Below are positions 22,545-33,995 of a stretch of 64,000 bases of DNA, one piece after another. This DNA comes from Jacaranda mimosifolia (lineage: Eukaryota > Streptophyta > Magnoliopsida > Lamiales > Bignoniaceae), in assembly GCA_018894105.1 (NCBI GenBank), contig CM032131.1, positions 2,630,501 through 2,694,500 on the forward strand, given 5' to 3'. Within the stretch, counting starts at the first letter, position 1. The number at the start of each line of letters is the position of its first letter. The translations under genes were made by a program, and so were the position numbers. A model generated the notes under the pieces. It was given only the letters and a program-made list of their open reading frames with translations, made no database searches and was not told where the DNA came from.

Positions 22545-22665
22545 CATCCGTAGCATAAGAGTAATTAGATCTATATCAATGCGAGAGCACATAAAGGTGA
22601 GTTCTTAGGTGCTGCAGCCCTGTCAAAGTAAGAACTTCCTGATTTGAGTTTCTCTATTACAAATC
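22545..22665 (-). pseudogene. Decayed fragment of the DHRS12-like dehydrogenase last exon
   Basis: On the minus strand this reads EKLKSGSSYFDRAAAPKNSP, followed by degenerate sequence with stops. The intact gene has EKLVSGGLYFDRAEAPKHLP in exon 10 (50456-50675). At the DNA level, CTTAGGTGCTgCaGcccTGTCAAAgTAA aligns with the exon at about 50554-50583, and the alignment continues on both sides with indels. Only about 120 bp is recognisable and no neighbouring exon was found, so it is a relic of a duplicated copy or a captured fragment. Confidence 0.7.
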
Positions 22666-23292
22666 AATACAAATTCTACTAGAAGTTACATTGTAAAACT
22701 TTCTCATAGTATTACATTATTGTCCTAAAAAGTAACAATTTAGATATGCTGACATCAAATTATTACTTTAGTTAAATAGTAATTTAAAAATAAAATATTA
22801 AATAAAATTTAGAAAATATAGTTTTATTGAGATGTAGAAAGAATAGGAGCAAATAATTTCAAATTAATTAGGTTACTATTTGTAAACTATCAAAAATTTT
22901 GTGTAACTGACCAATTCAATTTTAGTTTTGTTTTTCAATTTTACAGTACAAAAAATCTTTGATTGAAAAAACAAACAATTTTGGAAAATAAAGTTATATA
23001 TGGGATATCTCAAAAATAAAATAGGAATATTAAACCTGCGATAATTGGAGTATCATTTGTATATTATCAAATTTAGTGTTGTACAATTGCTTCAGGTTGA
23101 ACATAGAAATTCAAACATGACGTAATGAAAGGATATGAGATGGCAACGGCAACAACACTACTTCATATGTAACTTTCGTCCTCCAGCCATTCTTAGGAAA
23201 GTTTTCATTCACTTTTAAGTGCCTCATATCTAAAGTGCATGTTATGAGTTTGAAGTAGAAATGGAAAATGACTTCATAGCGAAGGAGGCAAA
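22666..23292. other. Intergenic
   Basis: AT-rich sequence with no recognised gene or repeat. A somewhat less AT-rich patch at about 23100-23290 has no readable frame. Confidence 0.45.
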
Positions 23293-23664
23293 TGGGATAT
23301 CTGGAAATACATTTGGTTACTTAAGAAAACCATATGATGAAGAATCTGATGGTTAAAGGACCACCAAGATGTGGCATATTCTCCTGAATATTAGGCTAGT
23401 ATTTTCTGCACAAATTGTAGGCAATTATCACAACATTTGTATTTTTGTTTTCTTCCTTTTAGTTGTAAGGGACTAAAATATATGTTCAATGATTGGAAGG
23501 AATGAAACAAATTTTCAGAATCTCATTTCTTCCTTCTCTTTTCCTCTCTATTCTCATCCATCATGTTCTTTATACTTCCTGCAACTATTACTATTAGTTT
23601 GTTGTGTGTGTGTTTTTTCTTCTTATATCACAAAAGCTCCATCTCAGTAACTGGGGGCACAACA
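23293..23664 (+). repeat. Element 3 5' LTR
   Basis: Shares with 27689-28062 the landmarks ACATTTGGTTACTTA, GCATATTCTCCTGAATATTAGGC, TTTTCTTCCTTTTAGTTGTAAGG, AATATATGTT and the end ACTCCATCTCAGTA...GGCACAACA. Confidence 0.8.
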
Positions 23665-23666
23665 TT

Positions 23667-23679
23667 TCGTATCAAAGCC
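23667..23679 (+). other. Element 3 primer-binding site
   Basis: TCGTATCAAAGCC, two bases after the LTR end. It resembles the TGGTATCAGAGCC complement of initiator methionine tRNA, with two changes. Confidence 0.65.
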
Positions 23680-23708
23680 CGATTATTAAACTGGGCAAGA
23701 AGAAAAGC

Positions 23709-24870
23709 ATGACTAAAAATACTAGAATAAAGGAGCTACATGAGGCTCAAGGGCATATGGATGCTACTCTTCACGATGAACTCACCAGAAGAGAATCCAT
23801 GGAAATGAAAGTATAATAGCAGCTCTTATCTATGAATTAAAGGCAAGAAATGTTTCAGAATCCTACGGAGATGTTGTAGCTGCAAATGACTAAAAATGCA
23901 GAGCAAATCACACTCTACAATAAAAACAAGTTTGTTATAGGTGAAGGATTAGCTGTAGTGGAAAACCTAACTTTCTTACACCCAAACCGAGGCCATACAT
24001 AGGCATGCATGCTCTCTCAGTGAGTGACTCTGCTCATACCAATACTAGAGGTTTAGGATCATAAACAGGGTACAATCCTTTTCCTAAAATAGAATTCTCT
24101 AGATTTGATGGTTCTAATCCAGGAGAACGGATAAAGAAGTGTCATGAATATTTCCAAACTGTCACTGTGATGTATGAATACGAGAAAGAGATACTTTCTA
24201 CCTTGATGGAAGGGCTGATTTGTGGTACCAATATTTTGTACCAGGGAAGGGAGAGTTAACATGGGATCAGTTCATCAAAGCTATGTTTGCTGAATTTGCT
24301 GCCTTAAAATTTGAAGTTATAATATGTGAATTTAGTAAACTAATGCAGACCGGCATTGTTATTGAGTATGTTGACAAGTTTGAAGAGTCAATATTGCTGA
24401 TTATGCGTATTGTGAAGAGTTTTCAAATAGGTATTTTATGGGTTATTTCTTAAGTGGATTAAAGGAAGAGATTGAATTCTATGCTTTTGTTGAAACCAAA
24501 AGATCTCCAAGAGGTAATAGAGTTAGCCATTCAATAAGAGTGCACACTCACTTAAACTATAGAGGCCTTTTCTAAGAAAAACAAGATGTTGCAAAGAGGA
24601 ACAATGTCGAACTATAGAGGGAATAATAAGAATTTCAATCCACATAGTAGCAATATAGTAACTAAGTTGAGAAATAATATAAAGCAATTAGGCTAGATGC
24701 CTTTGAAGTTGCTCATTGCAGTTGAGATGAAAGTGAGAAGAGAAAAGGGAATTTATTATAACTGCAATGAACAATTTGTACCGGGACATAGATGTAAACA
24801 AAGACAATTATACGTGATGATGACTAAAGAAGAAGAAGAAGAAGCTTACCTACTAATCATGTCACAAACT
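23709..24870 (+). pseudogene. Element 3 gag remnant
   Basis: The ATG at 23709 gives a short piece rich in charged residues (KNTRIKELHEAQGHMDATLH). The capsid-type domain appears in two frames at about 24090-24460 (FDGSNPGERIKKCHEYFQ; GELTWDQFIKAMFAEF; IVIEYVDKFEE). The zinc knuckle at about 24755-24800 reads YYNCNEQFVPGHRC, with the first Cys lost. Frameshifts and stops make it non-functional. Confidence 0.75.
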
Positions 24871-27650
24871 AAGATAGAGGAAGAGGAAAAAGTGATTAAC
24901 AAAGAGGTGTGGTTATCTGTTCATACTATGGTTGGGAGTGTCATGAGCAGCACCATGCGGGTACAAGCCTGGTATAAGAAACAAGTGTTACACGTGCTAG
25001 TAGATAATAGAAACACTAATAGCTTTATTGATGAAGCTACATCAAATAGGTTAGTTGTAACTTAGTTAACACTATACTTATGATGGTAAGTGTAGCCAAT
25101 AGAAGGCAAATGATCAGTAGAAAATTATGCTCTAATTTTACTTAGGTTGTTTAGGGACACCTTCACATTTCCAATTATGATTGTCAAGTACGGTGTTGGG
25201 ATGAGATTGGCTTAGGGAAAAAAGGTTGATGAAACTTGATTACAAAGGAACGAGGCTGAGTGTAAGGAGTGGGGGTAAGAAGATTAGTCTCCAAGCTTTG
25301 ACAGAGAAAGGAAAGTGCAAGCTTATCTCTACTAAAACATTAATAAATGGCTTAAGAAGGGTTCCAATGGGATAGTAGGACAACTCTTTAAAATAATTAC
25401 TAAACTAATCCCCACTACTCTCCCGCAAGAAAAGAGTGGAAAGGGTGTTGTTCAATAGCTATTAATGAAGTACCACGAAGCTTTTGCTGAGACAAACGAA
25501 CTCCCTTGAATAGAAATATGGAACATCAAATCATTCTCAAGCTAAAAGTTTTTCCAAAATGTTGTCACCCTATAGGTATTCTTATGCTTATAAAGGAGAA
25601 ATTGAGAAGATTGTGCAAGAAATGCTTAGTTTAGGAATTATACACCATAGCAAGAGCTCTTTTGCTTCACCTGACCTTTGGTAAGGAAGAAAGATGGGAC
25701 ATGGAGGATGTGTGTAGACTATAGGCACCTTAACCAACACGTTGTCAAACATGAACATCTAATTCTGGTTATAGAGAAGTTGCTTGATGAACTGAATGAT
25801 ACAGTGTATTTTTCTTAGTTAGATTTGAGGTATGGATATTTTCAAATTAGGATGAGGAGGGAGAGTGTGCATAAAACAGCTTTCATCATACATAATGACC
25901 ATTATGAGTTCTTGTAATGCCATTCAAACTACGAAATGCCCCACTACATTCTAATCAATTATGAACAAAGTGTTTCAGCCTTAGAAAAATTTATTTTGGT
26001 ATTCTTTGATGATATAATAGTATACATCCCAAATTTTGACACTCACCTAAAACACTTGGAGATCACACTTAAGCTACTTAAGCAAAATTGGTTATATGCA
26101 AAGAGATGTAAATACAGCTTTCATGGAGTGTCAACTGATCCTGAAAATTCCCTGTGTACTTTCATGGCCAATAACTTAAGAATCAAAAGAAATTCAGGGG
26201 ATTCTTGGGTTTTATGGGTTACTACAGGAAAGTTATAAAAAAATATGGTGCCGTAAGCAGGCCACTTCTATACTATTCAAAAAAGATGGTTATGATTATA
26301 GTTCAGGAATACTCAAGTATCATGGTAGAGTCTGTGTTAGTTCCAAAACTGATCTCAAAACTTCTATTTTGAAGCATATGCATGATACAGCTACTAGGGG
26401 ATGCACTAGAATGAAAGGCACTTATTAGAGAATAAAACCTATTTTTTATTAGTCAGGATTAAAGAAGAAAGTAGAGGAGCATGAAAGGGAACTTGATATC
26501 TATAGAATCAAAAAATCTAAAAATGTAATATATCTAGGGCTTTTGCAACCACTCCCTATACCACAACAAGCTTGGACACATATAACCTTGGACTCCATGG
26601 AAGGGCTCCCAAAGTCTTGAGGGAAGAATGTGATCTTAGTAGTAGTGAACAGATTTACAAAGTATGCACACTTTTTAGCTTTGTCACATCCTTATACAGC
26701 TTTTGAGATAGCCCAATTATTTCTAGACACAATGTACAAACTACATGGGTTACTAGTTAAATAGTTAGTGATAGAGACAAGGTGTTTACTAGCATCTTTT
26801 GAAAGGAACTCTTCAAGAAGTTAGGGACAAGATTGAGTTATAGTTCATCTTACCACCCTCAATCTGATGGTCAATTTGAGATGGCTAAACAATGCCTAGA
26901 GAATTATTTGAGGTGTATAACCAGCTATCAACACAAGATATGGATGAATTGGTTATCTTTAGCCTAGTTTTGGTATAATAATATTAACATTCTACATTAA
27001 AAATGACCATATTCCAAGCTTTGTATTGCTACCATATTTTACAGTTATCTTTAGGTCCTTACTTGCAAGCATTGCATTGCTTAGTTAAAGATATGGTGCA
27101 ACAAAGAGTGAAAATGGTGCAAATTTTGAAAGATAACTTGAACCAAGAAACTAACAAAAAGAAGGTATATGTTAATAAACAAAGGACTGAGAGGTCTTTT
27201 GAAGTTGGGGATCAAGTGTACTTGAGGCTGCAACCTTTCCGGCAAAATTCAATTTCCTCAAAGAAGAATTTAAAGTTATCTTCTAAGTACTATAGACCCT
27301 ATACGGTGTTAGAAAAGATTGGTCAGCTTGTTTATAAGTTAGAGCTTCCTACTGGAGCTGCTATTCATCCGTTATTCCATGTTTCTTTATTGAAGAAGAA
27401 GATTAGCTGTAACTATGTTCCCATTAACTAATGATGAAGGTCAGTTCAAAGTATACCCACTACAAGTCTTTGATAGGAGGCTGATTAAGAGAAGAAATAT
27501 AGCATTACCTCAAATCTTAATTCAATAGATAAATTCATCACCTGAGCAAGCCACATGGGAGGATTTTTCATATATTGAAGCTAAGTTTCCATATTTTAAT
27601 CCTCAAGGACAAGGATCAAGTTTAGGAGGGGTAAATGCTATGAGTCTAAA
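24871..27650 (+). pseudogene. Element 3 pol remnant with chromodomain tail
   Basis: Protease-like VLVDNRNTNSFIDEATS at about 24985-25060. RT pieces from about 25590 (GEIEKIVQEMLSLGIIHHSKSSFASP), RYGYFQIRMR near 25830 and the catalytic FFDDIIVYIPNFDTHLKHLE at about 26000-26060. Integrase core near 26570-26900 (QAWTHITLDSMEGLPKS, VNRFTKYAHFLALSHP, SYHPQSDGQFEMAKQCLENYLRC) and the integrase C terminus at 27003-27431 (VGDQVYLRLQPF, LSSKYYRPYTVLEKIGQLVYKLELP, IHPLFHVSLLKKK). A chromodomain-like tail at about 27470-27600 ends with EQATWEDFSYIEAKFPYF. Multiple stops are present throughout. Confidence 0.85.
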
Positions 27651-27688
27651 GCTGGAATTGGATAATGAATCAATGGAGAAGAGGTAAA

Positions 27689-28062
27689 TGGCATATTTGT
27701 AAAGACATTTGGTTACTTAGGAAAATGGTGTCATATGAAGAAGAATCTTATAGTTGAGGGAACACTAATAGGTGCCATATTCTCCTAAATATTAGGCCAG
27801 TGTTTTCTGAGCAAATCATATGCAATTGTCACAGTATTTGTATGTTTGTTTTCTTCCTCTTAGTTGTAAGGAACCAAAATATATGTTTAGTGGTTGGAAA
27901 GAATGAAACATATTTTCAAAGTCCAATTTCTTCTTTCCCTTTTCTTCTCTATTCCTACCCTTTTTCTTCTTTATAATTCCTACAATTATTTCTGTTAGTT
28001 TGTTGTGTTTTTTGTTTGTTCTTATGTCATAAAAACTCCATCTCAGTAGCTAGGGCACAACA
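27689..28062 (+). repeat. Element 3 3' LTR
   Basis: Aligned with 23293-23664. It starts TGGCATATTTG after the purine tract and ends GGGCACAACA. Confidence 0.8.
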
Positions 28063-28243
28063 GTGCAAACAAGACAAATCAACTTACGGGCCGAGCTTAA
28101 GCTAGTTTAACTCAAGTTCGAACATTTTCAAATTTAAATCAAGCTCAGTTTTACTTTGAAGAAATGTCAAATTTTACATATCTAAACTCGAGGCCTACAA
28201 GCTAGCTCGTAAACTAATATATAAGTTGGTATCATTTTTTATT
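28063..28243. other. Flank with GGCTCGAG-type repeat words
   Basis: Contains ACGGGCCGAGCTTAAGC, AACTCAAGTTCGAAC and AAACTCGAGGCCTACAAGC. These resemble the hAT-like MITE at 60689. Similar words (CTCGAACTCGAGTTTAATA) reappear just after the nest at about 46750, so elements A and B may sit inside one such element. Confidence 0.35.
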
Positions 28244-28943
28244 GGGATAATTACAGGAACCTCCCCTAAAGTTTGGCATGTATACAGAAACTACCCTTGA
28301 AGTTTGTGAAATTATAGTTACCTCACTTGGGGTTTGTCTCTCTCTAACAACTAGGTCTTGCCATTAGTTAAACTAACGAGTTTTGCTAGCATTAGCATCG
28401 ATAATTTTTAAAAGTTTAATTTTCCCTTCGTTTGACTGGACCTAGCTGTTGACTATGTTATTAGACCAAAATACCCTTACGTATTTCATGCATGGTAAGG
28501 ATGTAATTGTAATTATCAAAACTTTAATGGGTTTTAGTGTAACAAATTAAACTAAGGTTAATGTAGCAGTTGGAATTATAATTCTTCCGAAACAATATAT
28601 AATTTAATTAATTATATAAGGTAATTAATTATCTAAAATTAAATTAATAAATTATAATCTACTTTTATTATTTTTATATACTATTTTATTATTTAAATAT
28701 TTATTGTAAACTTTAAAGTTTACATATAAAAAATGTAATTTTAATTTAGTGTAATTTCAATAATTTTAAATTATTCATAATAAATTTACATATATTTGGA
28801 AATTAATAAAATTTTAATAAATATTAAATAATTATTTTCAAAATTTAACTTTAGATACAAATATAAATAATTTGATAATTTTAAATTACTTAGTCAATAA
28901 TCTTTTTTTCCTAAACTTTTTTTAAAAATAATTTTTTTCTTAC

Positions 28944-29770
28944 TGTAAGTGCAAATTTCTTTGTTTGCAACAAATAAAATTAAAAGACAAGAAAATTCGT
29001 ATAAATAAAACAGTCAACTGTGTATTTAATCTCTAATCTACTCATTTGATTCTTCCCTACCAAATATGATCTTGAAATTTGATGAGCTCCACAAAGAACA
29101 CCTTGAACGACGTGGATCTCCTTAAATTTGATTTGAAGAAAAATAATCCCAATCTGAGGGCTTCGCACTTTAATTTCGAATCAAATGTCAAAATATATGA
29201 GCTTTGCAAAGAATGCCTTGAACGTTGTGGATCCTCTTGAATTTAATTTGAATAAAATAATGCCAATTCGAGGGCTCCACACCTTAATCCCGAATCAAAC
29301 GCCAGAATATGATGAGCTTAATGAAGAACGCCTTGAATGTCGTGGAACTCCTTAAATTTGATTGACAGAATTGTTGGACTCCTTCAAAGTTCCTCTCACT
29401 TGCTGGAATTTGTGTTGTGTGTTGAATGAGCTTTGGTCACTCCTTTTATATAAATGCTTGATGAGAGACTTCCAGATTGACTTGAACTTCTTTGATAGTT
29501 ATCTCTTTGATAAAATAATATCAGGTATCAAGAGACAATATCAAATATCTTTGATTTAATTGGTTTATAGATGTAGACACTTCATCTTCGACATTTGTCA
29601 ATATTTGAATTGAGTATAAAATAAATACTAGAGTATTAATTAAAATTAACTATTTATCTTTTTAAATTAAATTTAATAAATTTCAAGATAAATAGAAAAT
29701 TTTGAATTAATAATTAGTATATTATTTTGTACATGTCACTCTCCAATTAGACAAAATTAATACATCTACA
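28944..29770 (-). repeat. Element 4 LTR (3' side), with 115-bp internal tandem repeats
   Basis: 827 bp and close to 32178-33020. It holds about 2.5 tandem units of 115 bp starting near 29081, 29196 and 29311 (GATGAGCT...AAAGAAC...CCTTGAACG, GTGGATC, then GAGGGCT...CACCTTAAT). A TATATAAAAGG box on the minus strand lies near 29442-29452, so the repeats are in the transcribed R/U5 part. Confidence 0.9.
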
Positions 29771-29984
29771 AAATGCCCCCACTTCAAGGCTTGGTGAAAG
29801 ATATGCCAATAATTCAAGTAAGAGGCAAGACCTTAAGTATTTGAGAATATTTCCTTTTTCTCTCCATTTTTTCAAATATGTCTGCGACAAGAAATCCTCC
29901 AAACGTTTCTTAAATTATGGTGTCCAATAAAAAGATCAAGTCATAACATAATTCAAAGTAAATATCCTTTTGAAAGGGGTGTCA

Positions 29985-30500
29985 TACACAATTTATGCTC
30001 ATGTAGGCCAGAAGTAATATGTGGTTTATGCTTATGCGTCAAGGAACATATTTAACTTGAGTAGACATTTTATACTCATGTCAAGGAGTTCACTTGAATT
30101 TGATTGACACTTTATACTCATGTCAAGGAGTTTACTTGAGTTTGACTAAATAGATAGTTTACACTCTTATCAAGGAGTACATGGGGAGAATTTGAATATT
30201 TAGATAGTTTATGCTTGTACCTAGGAGCCTTATTGAAAGTTTAAACTCATATCAGGGAGCACATAGGGAGACTTTGAATATTTAAATAGTTTATGCCCGT
30301 ATCTAGGAGCCTGATTGACAGTTTAAGCTCTTATTGAGGAGCACATGGAAAAAATTTAACTTGAGAATTTTAGATAGTTTATACTCGTAACTAGGAGCAT
30401 TATTGACAATTTAGACTCTTATTAAGGAGTACATGGAAAAATTTTAATGTAAAAATTTCATATAGCTTATGCTCGTATCTAGGAGCATTTGAAATTTGAA
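29985..30500. repeat. Degenerate tandem repeat in the element 4 internal region (block a)
   Basis: The motif TAGTTTATGCTCGTACCTAGGAGC recurs near 30203, 30284, 30372 and 30461. It alternates with a related TTTAAACTCATATCAGGGAGCACATGG motif. Shorter variants begin near 29990 and one isolated copy lies near 30866. The two alternating forms are roughly 40-45 bp apart. No coding potential. Confidence 0.7.
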
Positions 30501-30860
30501 GGCTTGAGCTTTGAACTTGAAGACTTGAGTCGTGGATTTAGAGATTTGCAGACTTAAGTTTTGAATTTGAAGACTTTGAAACATGAGCCTTGACTTGAAT
30601 ACTTGGAGACTTGAGACATGATCTTGAATTTGAAGACTTGGAGACTTAAAAATTTGAGTCTTGGATCTAGAGACTTAGAGACTTGAGCTTTGACTTGAAA
30701 TCTTGGAGACTTAAGTCATGGATTTTAGAAACTTGAAGAATTGAGTTTATATTTGAAAACTTGAAGACTTTAGCTTGAATTTGGAGACTTGAAGGTTTGA
30801 GTCTTGAATTTGAAAACTTAGGACTTGAGTCATGGATTTGGTGACATGGAGACTTAAGAA
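30485..30860. repeat. Low-complexity GACTTGA repeat in element 4 (block b)
   Basis: Words such as GACTTGAGTCTTGAATTTGAA and GGAGACTTGAG recur roughly every 20-25 bp, more than a dozen times. The complement would be rich in the codon pairs of Q, K and S. No sustained open frame supports a protein (one 84-codon minus-strand frame crosses its edge). Confidence 0.7.
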
Positions 30861-30999
30861 TTTTAGATAGTTTATGCTCTTACCTGGTAGCATTATTGAT
30901 AATTTAGGCTCATATTGAGGAGTCTTTGGAAATTGGAAATGAAAATTAATTGCTCCCAACATCTTCAACATCATCAGCATAACTTGAGTCTTTTTATTC

Positions 31000-32109
31000 A
31001 TCGAAATTCATGCTCATTTCAATATTATGTGCACGAGTTGTCAAATCTTAAAAAGTTTTTGGTTTAATCCCTTGAAGTATATGGCAAAGATTCCAATCCA
31101 TTCCTTAGATACACATATCAATTGCTGAAGCCTCTGATAATTGATCTTTGCAATTAAGGTTCAAATTCTCCAGTGATTGATATAGTCAATGATGGGTTCT
31201 TCTTTCCACTAGCGAGCGAGAGTTGGTGAGCTGCCCTTCGAGTGTTGTAGAAACGACTGAGGAACACTTGTTCCAATTACCCCCAACCATTAATAAAACC
31301 TACCTCCAAGTCAATATACCAATCGAAAGCATCATCCCTTAATGATCGAACAAATTGCTTGACTAGATAATCTTCATATGTCCCAGCATTATTACAAGTC
31401 TCAATAAAATGAGCCACATGCTGCTTTAGGTTGCTATTGCCGTCGAATTGGTAAAACGTTGGGAGCTAGTAACCAATTGGCATCTTCAAGTTGTCAATCC
31501 TTTAAGTATATGGCTTGGCGTAAGTCATAGGCGATTTAGAACTTCCATCAATCTTATTTTCTATAGTCCCTATGATAAATTCCTTCAATAAGTTAATGGG
31601 AATTGATCTAGAGGAAACATCTAGTTCTTTTGTTGTAATATCTTCATTTTTGGCTGATTGTCTTCTTATGGATGTTTCGCCTTTGTTTGAGCCTCAACTT
31701 GTTTCCCCATCATGCAGTTGGCATCACGATTGTCCACTTTGCTCATCAATTTGGATATTTAAAAGCCTCGCTCTTGGACATGCCTCGTGAGTCCTTTAAT
31801 AGCCTTCGTCAAATTTGAAATTTGTTCCTCCAAAGTTATAGCACTTGTCACCATCACCGTTGCTATGCTCAAGGAATTTGATATTGGGTGGGGAATGGAT
31901 GATGCGAATTCCTCCTTTGAGTCTCCACTATCTTCATTCATATCAATAAAATGTGGCAACACCTTTTCCATAGCAAGCAAAAGAGCCACCTCCAAAGATG
32001 ATTGCAACTTTTTGGACATACTTCTTGTGATGATGCCAATGTTTTTTGCTCCAGTACTTGAAGAATTTGAGGTAGTAATTTTCAATGCTGCAGACATATT
32101 GGTAGCCAT
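31000..32109 (-). pseudogene. Element 4 gag, interrupted
   Basis: The ATG at 32109 opens a 116-residue frame (TRSMSKKL near residue 30, LEEQISNLTKAIKGLTRHVQE at its end) that stops at 31759. Downstream in changing frames comes a clear retrotransposon gag domain at about 31230-31440: LKQHVAHFIETCNNAG, LVKQFVRSLRDDAFDWY, then LEQVFLSRFYNTRR. Several stops lie between. The domain would form the capsid-like shell. No pol frame follows. Confidence 0.75.
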
Positions 32110-32177
32110 GATACTTTAATCTTGATGAAGGAAAGAGATGAGAGGCAGAAATTGTCCCACTAGGCATGCCAAAAATT

Positions 32178-33020
32178 TGTAAGTGCAAATTTCTTTGTTT
32201 GCAATAAATAAACTTACAAGACAAGAAAAATCGTACAAATAAAATAAAATTAAAACTTATCAGTCAACTGTGAATTTAATCTCTAATATAATCCTCTTAT
32301 TCTTCCCTTCCAAATATGATCTTGAAATTTGATGAGCTCAGTGAAGAGCACCTTGAACGTCGTGGATCTCCTTAAATTTGATTTGAAGAAAAAATAATGC
32401 CAATTCGAGGGCTTTGCACCTTAATCTCTAATCAAACGTCAAAATATATGAGCTCCGCAAAGAACGTCTTGAACATCATGGATCTTCTTGAATTTAATTT
32501 GAATAAAATAACGTCAATTCGAGGGCTCCGCACCTTAATCTCGAATCAAGTGCCAAAGTATGGTGAGCTCAATGAAGATTGCCTTGAACGCCATGGATCT
32601 CCTTAAATTTGATTGAGAGAATTGCTGGACTCCTTCAAAGTTCTTCTCACTTGCTGGAATTTGTGTTCTGTATTGAATGAGCTTTGGTCACCCCCTTTAT
32701 ATAGATGCTTAATGGGAGACTTCCAGATTGACTTGAACTTCTTTGATAATTATCTATTTGATAAGATAATATCAGGTATCAAGAGATAATATCAAATATC
32801 ATTAATTTAATTGGTCCATAGATATAGACACTTCATCTTTGCCACTTGTCAATATTTGAATTGAGTATAAAATAAATACTAGGTATTAATTAAAATTAAC
32901 TATTTATCTTTTTAAATTAAATTTAATAAATTTCAAGATAAATAGAAAATTTTAAATTAATAATTAGCATATTATTTTATATATGTCACTTTCCAATTGG
33001 ACAAAATTAATGCATCTACA
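32178..33020 (-). repeat. Element 4 LTR (5' side)
   Basis: 843 bp, same tandem units starting near 32331, 32447 and 32562. Inner side: TTGGCATGCCTAGTGGG on the minus strand, a few bases inside the LTR end, serves as primer-binding site. Outer side: CTCAC target copy at 33021-33025. Confidence 0.9.
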
Positions 33021-33059
33021 CTCACTTTTCCAATGTTTTCTTCTTTTTTCTTTTTTATC

Positions 33060-33290
33060 ATTATCTTCTTCATTAATCAACAGCTACCGCCACCACCAAT
33101 CCACCCACCTAAACCACTCTCCCGGTGCCATCAGCTTCACGACTATCGTTCACAATGAAAGTGCAGTCATTATAGTTGCATGTGGCGCAGCCATGGCGGT
33201 TATTTGGGGCTACGAGGCTGGCCAACCCGCTCCAAGCATGGCCCCCAGGGAAAGGGTGGTTGGGGGTGGGGTGTAAGTATAATATATATC
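33060..33290. other. GC-rich island inside Mutator-like element A
   Basis: About 230 bp of GC-rich sequence (ACCGCCACCACC, ATGGCGGTTATTTGGGG, CCCCAGGGAAAGGG) set in otherwise AT-rich DNA, followed by a (TA)n microsatellite. Element B has a different GC-rich island at the same relative place (45040-45185). Captured gene sequence is possible, but no known protein is recognised in the short open frame here. Confidence 0.4.
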
Positions 33291-33995
33291 TACATATATA
33301 GACAAATACATATATATATGTTATATATATATAATTATACAAGGATAATTACACCGACCTCCTTTGAGATTAGAGTAAATACAAATATACTCCTTGTGGT
33401 TTCGAAAATTACGTCTACTTGTCTTAAGGTTTGGTGACGTCTAACAAATAAATTCAATCATTAGTTTGATTAACAGAATTTGCTGATATCAGCAGAAAAA
33501 ATATATGAAAATTCAATTTTACCCCTGACTGACTCTTTAGAGTTGACTAGTTTTTTGGACCAAAATACTTTTATATAATGAATGGATGTGTTGTCCATTT
33601 GAGGACCTCGTTGTAACTAAAAGAACCTATTGTAGTAATGTTACTATTGAAAATATATTTACTCATTTTTATGAATTAAAAGTCTAACTTTATTATTTAT
33701 CTTAACTAATTAATTTAATTAAAAGTCTAATTATACAAGTTATTCAAGTATTATATTTACACATACCTATATTAAAGGTGTATTACATTTACACATACCT
33801 ATTACTTAAAGTCTAATTTTAACATTGTTTATATATGGCACTTTTAAATATTTTTAAATTGATTAATTAAAATAAACTTGCTATAATTTCAAATAATTTG
33901 GTAAAATTCTTTAAAAAATATATAAACGTATTATTTCTTAAATTATATAACTTAAATAATTTCATATTAGTCATAACAAATTTACATATACTAAC

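Larger units (their letters stand above)
23293..28062 (+). mobile_element. Element 3: chromodomain-type Ty3/gypsy remnant
   Basis: Direct repeats of about 372 bp (23293-23664 and 27689-28062) flank a primer-binding site, gag, protease, RT, integrase and a chromodomain-like tail on the plus strand. A purine tract GGAGAAGAGG lies just before the right LTR. The gag zinc knuckle with PGHRCK and the C-terminal SSPEQATWEDF chromodomain mark the chromovirus branch. Internal frames are interrupted by many stops. No clear target duplication was found (GTGCA on the right; GGCAA/GCAAA on the left). Confidence 0.85.
28944..33020 (-). mobile_element. Element 4: gag-only, non-autonomous LTR retrotransposon (TR-GAG-like)
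   Basis: LTRs at 28944-29770 and 32178-33020, beginning TGTAAGTGC and ending ATCTACA. The target duplication is CTTAC / CTCAC (one mismatch). On the minus strand the order is 5' LTR, a primer-binding-type TTGGCATGCCTAGTGGG, a gag frame from 32109, then about 1 kb of repetitive non-coding sequence and a purine tract (GAAGTGGGGGCATTT) before the 3' LTR. No protease, RT or integrase is present, and the internal region is only 2.4 kb. It must have relied on enzymes from other elements. Confidence 0.85.

Noticed and set aside
29985..30925. CRISPR-like array
   Set aside because: Repeats are degenerate, spacers are not unique and this is a plant LTR element, so it is an internal tandem repeat.
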